This document shows, one piece after another, positions 1 to 8,985 of a stretch of DNA of 64,000 nt. The stretch is from a bacterium. Its GTDB lineage: Bacteria > Krumholzibacteriota > Krumholzibacteriia > LZORAL124-64-63. A program made the position numbers and the translations under genes. Location of the stretch: assembly GCA_016719645.1 (NCBI GenBank), contig JADJYS010000001.1:124001-188000 (forward strand), written 5' to 3'. Below the pieces are notes generated by a model that saw only the letters and a list, made by a program, of their open reading frames with translations, did not search any database and was not told the DNA's origin. Each line of letters opens with the position of its first letter. The first letter of the stretch is position 1.

Positions 1-35
1 CTCGTGAAGTAGCCGCACGGGCAGATTGAACGGCA

Positions 36-65
36 GAGGGCCCCGGTCCGCGGATCGGGGCCCTC
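36..65. terminator. Perfect 10-bp stem-loop downstream of the phosphoesterase gene
   Basis: GAGGGCCCCG (36-45) pairs with CGGGGCCCTC (56-65) around a 10-nt loop. It lies just beyond the stop codon of the leftward phosphoesterase gene and could end transcription from both sides. There is no strong T-run on either side, so a terminator role is inferred from the stem and its position. Confidence 0.5.
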
Positions 66-84
66 GTGCGTCGGCGCCGCGGGT

Positions 85-1359
85 TCAGCGGGCCAGCGTG
101 ACGGAACGACTCGTCGCGTCGCGGCCGTCGTCCATGCGCACGACGTACGTGCCCGAAGGAGCGGCGCGCCCGTCCGGGCCGCGGCCGTCCCAGCGCAGGA
201 CGCGCGTGCCGGCGGGCATGACGCCCTGCCACAATCCCGCCACCAGCCGGCCGCGCAGGTCGAAGACGCCGACGCGCAGCTCGCGGGGCTCCGCGAGGCT
301 GCACGCCACCTGCAGGGACGGGTTGAAGGGGTTGGGGGAGACGCGCAGACCGGCGGTCAGGGGCGGCGCGGGCGGCGCGGCCGTCGCGGGGTCCGCCGCA
401 CGGATGGTGTCGACGTGGGCCAGGGCGTAGGGCGCCTCGTTGCCGACGCCCTCGGTGTGGGGCTGGCGCCAGGTGTCCACGATCACGGCGCCGCTGGCCC
501 GGACGTGGACGATCAGGAAGGTGCTCAGGCCGTTGAAGTCCTGGTTGACGGGACCGCGGGCGTGGCCCTGGTCCAGTTGCCAGACTCCCTGCAGGTCCTC
601 GACGCTCGTGGTGTGGGTGTGCCCGCACCCGTAGGCCGTCACCTCGTGCCTGGTCAGGATGTCCCAGAGCGCGTCGCGGTAGATGCCGCCGCCATAGGCG
701 TTGAACGCGGTATCGTTGGCGTGATTCAAGAGGCCGCTGTCGCGATCCGGCTGGGGCCAGGCCGGGAAATGGCCGAACACGAAGATCAGCGGTTGCGCGG
801 TGGCCGCGAGGTCGTTCTCGAGCCAGGCGTCCAGCGCAGGGTTCCAGTTGCCGTTGATGGCGCCAGCGTCGCTGGCGCCGTCGAAGCACTCGTTGAGCAT
901 CACGAAATGGGCGTGGCCGTAGTCCCAGGAGAAGGTGGTTTCCTCGCTGCCGGACGGTCCCGGATTGACCGCGAAGCCCGGCCCGCCCTTGTCGAAGCCG
1001 CGGATCCACTGCAGCGTCGGCAGGTTGATCGGGTCCAGTTCGTGGTTGCCGACGCCGGGGAAGAAGGGGAAGCCGGGGCCGATCTCGGCTTCGACCGTGT
1101 CGTAGACGATGCTCGCGGGATTGGTGCCGTCCTGGTTCAGGTCCCCGGGCGAGACCAGGAAGGCGCCCGGGCCCGCCGCGGCCATCGCCGCGCAGGCCTG
1201 GTCCCAGCCGTGGATGCCGTTGACCACGATGTAGCGGCTCATGTCGCCGGCCAGGACGAAGTCGAAATCAGTGCGCTCGGCGCCCCGGGCCGTGGCGGCC
1301 AGGCAGAGCAGGGCTGCCAGGGTGAAGGCCTGATGTCGCATTTTCATATACGAGGGCAT
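85..1359 (-). CDS. Secreted metallophosphoesterase with C-terminal FlgD-like sorting domain
   Basis: Calcineurin-type phosphoesterase of about 424 aa. The metal-binding blocks of the family can be read in order: AGDMSR, SPGDLNQDG, GVGNHELD, FGHFPAWP and CGHTHTTS. The N-terminus (MPSYMKMRHQAFTLAALLCL, then an ARGA site) is a signal peptide. The last ~85 residues form a FlgD Ig-like/secretion-tail domain beginning SPNPFNP and ending near GTYVVRMDDG, a hallmark of exported proteins in FCB-group bacteria. The start at 1359 is preferred because an AAGGGA ribosome site lies 8 nt upstream and it precedes the signal peptide; internal ATGs at 1347 and 1341 are possible. Substrate is unknown. The gene is transcribed alone, divergent from the debranching enzyme. 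Confidence 0.85.
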   Translation of the reverse strand: MPSYMKMRHQAFTLAALLCLAATARGAERTDFDFVLAGDMSRYIVVNGIHGWDQACAAMAAAGPGAFLVSPGDLNQDGTNPASIVYDTVEAEIGPGFPFFPGVGNHELDPINLPTLQWIRGFDKGGPGFAVNPGPSGSEETTFSWDYGHAHFVMLNECFDGASDAGAINGNWNPALDAWLENDLAATAQPLIFVFGHFPAWPQPDRDSGLLNHANDTAFNAYGGGIYRDALWDILTRHEVTAYGCGHTHTTSVEDLQGVWQLDQGHARGPVNQDFNGLSTFLIVHVRASGAVIVDTWRQPHTEGVGNEAPYALAHVDTIRAADPATAAPPAPPLTAGLRVSPNPFNPSLQVACSLAEPRELRVGVFDLRGRLVAGLWQGVMPAGTRVLRWDGRGPDGRAAPSGTYVVRMDDGRDATSRSVTLAR

Positions 1360-1436
1360 GGCTCGCTTCCCTTCGTTGCGCATACCATACCATAGTAGTC
1401 TTGAAAGTCCAGCCCGGCCGGAAATGCTTCCCGAGG

Positions 1437-1465
1437 TTGGAACCGACGCCCTCGCGGGGTATCGT
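1437..1465 (+). promoter_or_regulatory. Predicted sigma70-type promoter for the debranching enzyme
   Basis: TTGGAA (1437-1442), a 17-bp spacer and TATCGT (1460-1465) lie 25 bp before the start codon at 1491. It fits the promoter pattern seen throughout the window. Confidence 0.5.
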
Positions 1466-1490
1466 GGAGCCCTCACGGGAAGGAGATCCG

Positions 1491-3722
1491 ATGCGACTGT
1501 CCAGCCTGATCTGCCTGTGGTCGCTGGCGACGGCCGCGCCCGCCGCCGCCGATATCCTCGACGACCTGGCGATCCCGGTCACGCCCGCCCACCCGCGCGA
1601 GGTCATCTTCACCGACAAGGGCGCCGCCCACCTCGCGGGCTGCGCGGTCGGGGAGGACACGCGCAGCTACCACGGCTTCTACGTCGCCATGCACGAGCTG
1701 CTCGACGGCTGGTCGCTGCGCCTCGAAGACGGCCGCGAGCTGTCCGCCGCCACGGCCGACTCGGCTTCCGTGCTGCCGGACCGGCTGCAGCGCTTCTACC
1801 GCCTCGACGGCGCCGTCGTCGTGGAGACCGTCACCCTGCTGGACCGCAGCGACGGCTTCCAGGTCGTCTACGACGGCGTGCCGCCGGGCGGCTTCGCCTT
1901 CGTGCCGCGGGTCGACATGCGCTTCCTGTGGAAGGTCGCGCGTCCCGAGTACCTGACCGTCTGGGAGGGCGGCGTGCTGGGCGTCGCGCGCGCCGACCGC
2001 GTCGAAGCCGCCGCCGGCGAGCGCAACCCGCCCTGGCTGGCCGTCGCGGTCAAGGGCGCCGCCGACTTCACGCCGACCGGGCGCTACCTGCCGCGGCGCT
2101 ACCCCGTGGATGCGGCCCGCAAGGCCATGGAGTCGGCCACGCCCTGGGAGGCCGGCGAGATCCGCGGGCGCATCCCGCCGCAGGTGCCGTCGGGCCGCGT
2201 GCAGGCCGTGATCGCCGCCGACGCGACGGCCGCCGCCGCCGCCGCGCGCGCCCAGCGCCTGCTGGACGAAGCGCCCGCACTGGCGGCCGCGCGGGCGGCC
2301 CGCCTGGCCGACCTCGCCGACCCGGCGCGCCTGTCCACGGGCGTCGCGCGCGACGACCGCGCCCTGGCCTGGGCCCGCGTCTCGCTGGACAACCTGGTGA
2401 TGGAGCAGCGCGGCGTCGGCGTCTACGCCGGCTTCTACTGGTTCACCACCTACTGGGGCCGCGACACCTTCATCGTGCTGCCCGGGGCGCTGGCCGCGGG
2501 CCTGGACTTCGCCACGGCGCGCGAGATCCTGCGCTCCTTCGCCGCCTACCAGGACCGCAACCCGGCGAGCCCGCGCTTCGGCCGCGTGCCCAACTTCGTC
2601 ACCGTGGACCAGGTGCAGTACGCCAGCATCGACGGCACCTGGTGGTTCGTGCGCGCCCTGGACGAGTACTGGCGGCGCTCCGGCGACGACGCCTTCGCCC
2701 GCGAGATGACCCCCGTGGTGCTGCGCGCCTGCGAGGGGGCGCTGGCCCACGCCGTCGACGCGGAGGGCTTCCTGACCCACGGCGACGGCGAGACCTGGAT
2801 GGACGGCGGCGGCGAGCAGCACCCCTACTCGCCGCGCGGCGACCGGGCCGTCGAGGCCCAGGCGCTCTTCCACCGCGGCCTGCTGACGGCGGCGAAGCTG
2901 GCCGCCAGCTGCGGCGGCGAGGCCGCCGGCCTGAAGGGCGACGACCTGGCCCGCCGCTACACGGTCGCCGCCCGGCGCCTGGAGAACGCCTTCCAGCAGC
3001 GCTTCGTCGTCGGGGAGCGGATCGCCGACCACTTGAACCGCGACGGCGCGCCCGACACCCAGCACCGCCCCAACGGGCTGCTCGCCCTGCTGGTCTCCCC
3101 GCAGCTGTTCAACGCGGACCAGCGCCGGCTCATCGTCGCGGAGAACCGCGAGCACACGGTCACGCCCTGGGGCGTGCGCTCCCTCGACGCGGCCGACCCG
3201 AACTACCACCCGCGCCACCTCTGGCTCGACCGCTACTACTACGACGAGGCCTACCACAACGGCGACGTCTGGCTCTGGCTGTCGGGGCCGTACGTGTCGG
3301 CGCTGCCGGAGCCGCGCGACGGCTTCGCACAGACGCGCATGCTGCTGGACGAGATCCTGGACGAGGGCGCCGTCGGCACGCTGCAGGAGATCCGCGACGG
3401 CGACCGCGCGGCAACGAACGACGAGTTCGGCGGCGCCACCAGCCAGGCCTGGTCGCTGAGCGAGCTGCTGCGCAACGTGGGGGAGGACTACCTGGGCGTG
3501 CGGGCCGACCTCGCGGCCGATCCGCCGCGCGTGGTGATCGCGCCGTCGCTGCCGGAGGACTGGCCGCGGCTGTCGGGACGGGTGGACGTCGGGGACGCGG
3601 TCCTGAGCGTCACGGTGACTCGCGGCGAGGACGGCGGGGAAGTCGTGGACTGGGATCTGGAGGGGACCGGAGCCGCGCGGTTGCGGCCGTCGGTGGAGGT
3701 CCGCGTCACGGCGCGTCCCTGA
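1491..3722 (+). CDS. Secreted amylo-alpha-1,6-glucosidase (glycogen debranching enzyme family)
   Basis: About 743 aa. The C-terminal two thirds carry the (alpha/alpha)6-barrel of the glycogen-debranching GDE family: WGRDTFIVLPG, ETWMDGGGE, TPWGVRSLD, YHNGDVWLWL and the late GTLQEIRDGD / FGGATSQAWS block. This enzyme class removes alpha-1,6-linked glucose at branch points. The protein begins MRLSSLICLWSLATAAPAAA, a typical signal peptide with an AAA cleavage region, so it is probably periplasmic or extracellular, unlike the classical cytoplasmic enzyme. The start at 1491 follows a good AAGGAGA site. The adjacent MalK-type ATPase and the glycogen operon downstream support a role in alpha-glucan use. 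Substrate preference (glycogen, pullulan, limit dextrins) cannot be read from the sequence. Confidence 0.85.
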   Translation: MRLSSLICLWSLATAAPAAADILDDLAIPVTPAHPREVIFTDKGAAHLAGCAVGEDTRSYHGFYVAMHELLDGWSLRLEDGRELSAATADSASVLPDRLQRFYRLDGAVVVETVTLLDRSDGFQVVYDGVPPGGFAFVPRVDMRFLWKVARPEYLTVWEGGVLGVARADRVEAAAGERNPPWLAVAVKGAADFTPTGRYLPRRYPVDAARKAMESATPWEAGEIRGRIPPQVPSGRVQAVIAADATAAAAAARAQRLLDEAPALAAARAARLADLADPARLSTGVARDDRALAWARVSLDNLVMEQRGVGVYAGFYWFTTYWGRDTFIVLPGALAAGLDFATAREILRSFAAYQDRNPASPRFGRVPNFVTVDQVQYASIDGTWWFVRALDEYWRRSGDDAFAREMTPVVLRACEGALAHAVDAEGFLTHGDGETWMDGGGEQHPYSPRGDRAVEAQALFHRGLLTAAKLAASCGGEAAGLKGDDLARRYTVAARRLENAFQQRFVVGERIADHLNRDGAPDTQHRPNGLLALLVSPQLFNADQRRLIVAENREHTVTPWGVRSLDAADPNYHPRHLWLDRYYYDEAYHNGDVWLWLSGPYVSALPEPRDGFAQTRMLLDEILDEGAVGTLQEIRDGDRAATNDEFGGATSQAWSLSELLRNVGEDYLGVRADLAADPPRVVIAPSLPEDWPRLSGRVDVGDAVLSVTVTRGEDGGEVVDWDLEGTGAARLRPSVEVRVTARP

Positions 3723-3736
3723 TGGGGTGGCCGGGA

Positions 3737-4819
<1,083 letters not shown>

Positions 4820-4851
4820 GCCGTCGTTCCTCCGGGTTCGTGCCGGGGGAG

Positions 4852-4880
4852 ATCTTAGCCGATCCCGGTGCGCCGCCCAA
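4852..4880 (-). promoter_or_regulatory. Predicted promoter of the MalK-type ATPase gene
   Basis: On the minus strand TTGGGC (4880-4875), 17 bp, then TAAGAT (4857-4852), about 32 bp upstream of the start at 4819. Confidence 0.6.
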
Positions 4881-4912
4881 GGAGGATTCCGCACGCGGGG
4901 GCGTAAAACGAC

Positions 4913-4934
4913 GGGAGCGGGTCGCCCCGCTCCC
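4913..4934. repeat. 9-bp inverted repeat in the divergent control region
   Basis: GGGAGCGGG (4913-4921) and CCCGCTCCC (4926-4934) flank a 4-nt centre. The repeat lies between two promoters that point away from each other, so a terminator is not expected here. It could be an operator for a carbohydrate regulator or simply a stable hairpin. The rest of the ~300-bp gap (4820-5118) holds the two promoters and no coding signal. Confidence 0.4.
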
Positions 4935-5034
4935 GCCGCTGCACGCTTGACTCGCTCTGCTCTCGCCTCTGGGGAATGACTCTCGGGGTCGGTTCTGGAA
5001 ACTGGCTCGGTCCTAGTTGACTCTCGGTCCTGAG

Positions 5035-5062
5035 TTGCTTGTCCGATCCGATGTTGTATTCT
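5035..5062 (+). promoter_or_regulatory. Predicted promoter of the glycogen/alpha-glucan operon
   Basis: TTGCTT (5035-5040), 16 bp, TATTCT (5057-5062), with the start codon at 5119. This is the only good promoter seen ahead of the four overlapping genes that follow. Confidence 0.55.
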
Positions 5063-5118
5063 ACGCAGGGCCCGGGGCCGAGGTTCCAGGCCGTTCACGT
5101 TTTTTTTCGAGGAGCGAG

Positions 5119-6819
5119 ATGACCGCCCAGCCCCTGTCCGTCGCCGTGCTCTGGCACATGCACCAGCCCGATTACACCGACGCCGCCCTGGGGCGGCCGC
5201 GCATGCCCTGGGTCCGCCTGCACGCCCTGTTAAGTTATTACGATATGGTGCGTTACGTGGTCGAGCGGCCCGGCGCCCGGGCCGTGTTCAACGTCGTGCC
5301 CTCGCTGCTGCGGCAGATCGAGGCGGCGGCCGCCGGCGTGCCCGACGACCACCTGCTGCTGGCCCGGGCCGCGCCCGCCGACCTGGACGCCGCCGACCGC
5401 GCGCGGATCGTGCGGGACTTCTTCGCCTTCCACCACGCGCGCCGCTTCGCCGAGTTCCCCCGCCTGCGCGAGCTGTGGGAGCTGCGGGGGGCGGGGGTCG
5501 AGGTGCCGGCAGGCCGTGCCGAGCGCTTCACGGACCGGGACCTGCTGGACCTGCAGGTGCTCTTCCACCTGGCCTGGTGCGGGCGCACGCTGCGCGAGGA
5601 CCCGGCCGTGGCGCGCCTGGTCGCCCGCGGCGCCGGCTACACGGCCGCCGACAAGGACGAGCTGCTCGCGCTCCAGCACGCGTTCCTGCAGGGCGTGCTG
5701 CCGGCCTACCGGGAGGCGGCCGCCCGGGGCGTCCTGGAGATCTCCTGCACGCCGCTGAACCATCCCATCCTGCCGCTGCTGTGCGACACCGGGGCCGCCC
5801 ACGAGGCCCTGCCGCACCTGACCCTGCCGTCGGCCCGCTTCCGCTACCCCGGCGACGCCTGGTACCACGTCAAGACGGCCCTGGACGAGACCGAGCGCGT
5901 GCTCGGCGTGCGGCCGCGCGGCATGTGGCCGGCCGAGGGTTCGGTCAGCGAAGCGGCGCTGCGCGTGCTGCAGACCGAGGGGATCCGCTGGGCGGCGACC
6001 GACCAGGGCGTGCTCGCGCGCTCCCTGGAGCGCGGCGGCCAGGCCGCCGACGGGCGGCGCCACTTCCAGGCCTGGCGCTGGGGCGGCGACGGGGCGCCGG
6101 CGCTGTTCTTCCGCGACACCGGCCTCAGCGACGCGCTGGGCTTCCGCTACCAGTCGTGGCGGGCGCCGGACGCCGTGGCCGACCTGCTCGGGCACCTGCG
6201 GGCGATCCGCGCCGAGCTGCCGGACCGGGGAGCGGGCTGCGTCGTGCCGATCGTCCTGGACGGGGAGAACCCCTGGGAGTTCTACGAGCACAACGGGCGC
6301 GACTTCCTGCAGGACATGTACCGGGCCGTCGCCGAGGCGCCCGACCTGCGCTGGACGACCTTCGGCGAGCATCTCGACTCGGGGGGGCGCGTCGGCGAGC
6401 TGACGCGCGTCTGCGCCGGCTCGTGGATCCGGGCCGACTTCACGACCTGGGTGGGCCACGCCGAGAAGAACCGCGGCTGGGAGTACCTGGCGCGCGTGCG
6501 CGACCGCTTCCAGGGGAGCCTGGCCGCCGCCGGCGCGCTGCGCCGCGTCCGCCTGGCCGGCGGGGCGGAGGTGGAGGCGCCCGATCCCGCCCACGTCGGG
6601 CCCGGCTGCGCGGGGAACCTGGCGGCCGCGATGACGGCCATGGCCAACGCCGAGAGCAGCGACTGGTTCTGGTGGTACGGCGACGACAACCCCACCGACT
6701 ACGCCCGCGAATTCGACACCACGTTCCGCCGCCACCTGAGCCAGGCCCTGGAGCTGGCGGGCGCCGAGGCGGACCCCGGACTGGACATCCCCGTGCTGCG
6801 CGCAGGAGGTCAGGCGTGA
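5119..6819 (+). CDS. GH57 family glycoside hydrolase (alpha-amylase/glucanotransferase type)
   Basis: 566 aa. All GH57 landmark regions are present: HMHQPDY at residues 13-19, LNHPILPLL near 213, MWPAEGSVSEA near 268 (family catalytic Glu region), VLDGENPWEFYEHNG near 379 (family acid/base Asp region) and GHAEKNRGWEYL further on. GH57 enzymes hydrolyse or rearrange alpha-1,4/1,6-glucans. The exact activity (amylase, branching or transferase) is not evident. No signal peptide is seen, so it is cytoplasmic. The start at 5119 follows GAGGAG. It is first in the operon, and its TGA overlaps the GTG of the next GH57 gene, which implies coupled translation. Confidence 0.88.
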   Translation: MTAQPLSVAVLWHMHQPDYTDAALGRPRMPWVRLHALLSYYDMVRYVVERPGARAVFNVVPSLLRQIEAAAAGVPDDHLLLARAAPADLDAADRARIVRDFFAFHHARRFAEFPRLRELWELRGAGVEVPAGRAERFTDRDLLDLQVLFHLAWCGRTLREDPAVARLVARGAGYTAADKDELLALQHAFLQGVLPAYREAAARGVLEISCTPLNHPILPLLCDTGAAHEALPHLTLPSARFRYPGDAWYHVKTALDETERVLGVRPRGMWPAEGSVSEAALRVLQTEGIRWAATDQGVLARSLERGGQAADGRRHFQAWRWGGDGAPALFFRDTGLSDALGFRYQSWRAPDAVADLLGHLRAIRAELPDRGAGCVVPIVLDGENPWEFYEHNGRDFLQDMYRAVAEAPDLRWTTFGEHLDSGGRVGELTRVCAGSWIRADFTTWVGHAEKNRGWEYLARVRDRFQGSLAAAGALRRVRLAGGAEVEAPDPAHVGPGCAGNLAAAMTAMANAESSDWFWWYGDDNPTDYAREFDTTFRRHLSQALELAGAEADPGLDIPVLRAGGQA

Positions 6820-8984
6820 AACTCGTCGTCGGCATCCACAACCACCAGCCGGTCGGCAACTTCGACCACGTCATCGAGGACATCTACCGCAGCAGCTACC
6901 TGCCGTTCCTGGAGCGGGTCGAGCGCCACGAGCAGTTCCGCTTCAGCCTGCACGTGACCGGCCCGCTGCTGGAGTGGCTGCAGCGGCACCACCCGGAGTG
7001 GCTCGAGCGCGCGGCGTTCCTGGTGCGCGCCGGGCGCGTGGAGGTGCTCGGGGGCGGCTTCTACGAGCCGATCCTCGCCGCCATCCCGGAGCGCGACCGC
7101 GTCGGGCAGCTGCGGATGATGTGCGACTGGGTGCGCCAGCACCTGGGCGCCGACTGCCGCGGCGTGTGGATGGCCGAGCGCGTCTGGGAGCCGCACCTGG
7201 CCGGTTCGCTGGCCCGCGCCGGCGTCGAGTTCGCCCTGCTCGACGACTACCACTTCGTGCAGGCGGGCGTGCCGCCGGAGCGGCTGACCCACGGGCCCCT
7301 GCTGACCGACGACCTCGGCCACGAGGTCGCCCTGCTGCCCATCAGCGAGCAGCTGCGCTACCTGATCCCGTTCCGCGACCCGTCCGAGACCGTGGCCGCC
7401 TGCCGCGCGCTGCACGAGCGCGACCCCGAGGGCGTGCTGGTCATGATCGACGACGGCGAGAAGTTCGGCGCCTGGCCCGGCACCCACGACCTCGTCTACG
7501 GCCGCGGCTGGCTGGACCGCTTCTGCTCGGCCCTGGCCGCCGAGTCGGACTGGCTGGAGCTGGCGCACCCGTCGGAGGTGCTGCGGGCCCGCCCGCCGCG
7601 CGAGCGCGTCTACCTGCCGCCGGGCAGCTACTTCGAGATGTCGGAGTGGTCGCTGCCGATGCCCGCCGCCGAGATCTTCGCCGACGCCGTGCACCGCTAC
7701 CGCGACCAGGGCCGCTGGGACGAGATGCGCCCCTTCTTCCGCGGCGGCTTCTGGCGGCAGTTCTTCCAGAAGTACGAGGAGAGCCTGCTGATGCAGCGGC
7801 GCTCCCTGCTGCTGCACGAGGAGATCGCCGCCGCCGAGGCCACCGGGGCCGACGAGCAGCGCGTCGACGAGGCCCGCGACCACCTCTGGCGGGCCCAGTG
7901 CAACTGCGCCTACTGGCACGGCGTCTTCGGCGGCCTCTACCTGCCGCACCTGCGCCACGCCATCTACCGCCACCTGATCCTGGGCACCGAGATCATCCAG
8001 ACCGTGGCGCCGACGCCGCGGGCGCAGATGGTGACGCTGGTCGGCCGCGCGGGCACCGACGTGCGGCTGGGCAACGACGCGCTCGAACTCTACCTCTCGC
8101 CCGACCGCGGCGGCGCCCTGGTCGGCCTCGAGGACCGGCGCGAGGACTGGAACCTCCAGAACACGCTGCGCCGGCGGCGCGAGGCGTACCACACGAAGAT
8201 CGAACGCGCGCCCCTGGCCGCCGAGGGCGGCGGCGACGCGTCCGGCGGGGACCAGGGCGTCTCCATCCACGACCTGGTCACCCGCGTGACGCCGGAGATC
8301 AAGCGGGCCCTGGCCGTGGACCCCCAGCCCCGCTACTCGCTGCTCGAGCGCTTCCTGCACCTCGACGCCGGCTTCCCCGACGTGCTGCCGGACATGGCCG
8401 GCCAGGACGGGGGCGACTTCGCGGCCGCGCCGGCGGCGCTGACGGCGCCGCGCTTCGGCCAGACCGGCAGCCTCGAGGACGAGCGCTTCCAGACCCGGCG
8501 CGACGGGTGCTACCGCGACCGCGCCGGCCGCGTCCACCCCCTGCAGGTGGAGAAGACGGTGTCCCTGCACCGCGACGGCGCGGCCTTCGACGTCGCCTGG
8601 ACGGTGCGCAACACCGGCACCGAGCGCGTGCGCTGCCGGTTCGCGCCGGAGTGGAACCTGGCCCTGTACGACGGCGGCGCCTACGCGCCGGGCGGCGACG
8701 ACCCGGCGACGCCGCTGGATTCGGTCCGCCTGGACCGCCGCCGCGAACTGGCGGTGCTGGTCCCCCTGCACCGCGCCGCGCTGCGCTGGGAGATGGGCAA
8801 CGAGGCCGAGGTCTGGGTCCACGCCGTGCGCACCGCGACCCAGGCCGAGGACGGGTTCCGGCTGACCTACCAGGGGCACCTGCTGCTGTTCGTCTGGGAT
8901 CTCGACCTCGAGCCCGGCGTCACGCAGGTCTTCCGGCAGTCGTTCGCGCTCGAGCACGGGGTCGCCGCACCGCGGGAGGCCTGA
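6816..8984 (+). CDS. GH57 4-alpha-glucanotransferase with DUF1925/DUF1926 domains
   Basis: 722 aa. The N-terminal GH57 barrel starts GIHNHQPVGNFD and carries GGGFYEPILA, WMAERVWEP near residue 118 (catalytic Glu in the Thermococcus litoralis enzyme) and MIDDGEKFGAWP near 210 (catalytic Asp). Beyond residue ~300 come the helical DUF1925 and the beta-rich DUF1926 domains typical of this transferase. It would rearrange maltodextrins, feeding or trimming glycogen in the cytoplasm. The GTG start at 6816 overlaps the previous stop and follows an AGGAGGT site. The length slightly exceeds the ~660 aa of archaeal homologues. Confidence 0.88.
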   Translation: MKLVVGIHNHQPVGNFDHVIEDIYRSSYLPFLERVERHEQFRFSLHVTGPLLEWLQRHHPEWLERAAFLVRAGRVEVLGGGFYEPILAAIPERDRVGQLRMMCDWVRQHLGADCRGVWMAERVWEPHLAGSLARAGVEFALLDDYHFVQAGVPPERLTHGPLLTDDLGHEVALLPISEQLRYLIPFRDPSETVAACRALHERDPEGVLVMIDDGEKFGAWPGTHDLVYGRGWLDRFCSALAAESDWLELAHPSEVLRARPPRERVYLPPGSYFEMSEWSLPMPAAEIFADAVHRYRDQGRWDEMRPFFRGGFWRQFFQKYEESLLMQRRSLLLHEEIAAAEATGADEQRVDEARDHLWRAQCNCAYWHGVFGGLYLPHLRHAIYRHLILGTEIIQTVAPTPRAQMVTLVGRAGTDVRLGNDALELYLSPDRGGALVGLEDRREDWNLQNTLRRRREAYHTKIERAPLAAEGGGDASGGDQGVSIHDLVTRVTPEIKRALAVDPQPRYSLLERFLHLDAGFPDVLPDMAGQDGGDFAAAPAALTAPRFGQTGSLEDERFQTRRDGCYRDRAGRVHPLQVEKTVSLHRDGAAFDVAWTVRNTGTERVRCRFAPEWNLALYDGGAYAPGGDDPATPLDSVRLDRRRELAVLVPLHRAALRWEMGNEAEVWVHAVRTATQAEDGFRLTYQGHLLLFVWDLDLEPGVTQVFRQSFALEHGVAAPREA

Positions 8985-8985
8985 G

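Noticed and set aside
1..12. CTC GTG AAG TAG could be the last codons of a rightward gene entering the window.
   Set aside because: Only three codons are visible, too little to support a gene.
415..1395. Long open frame on the plus strand across the phosphoesterase gene.
   Set aside because: It is the opposite-strand shadow of a gene with clear family motifs; its translation is low-complexity Val/Gly/Asp-rich sequence.
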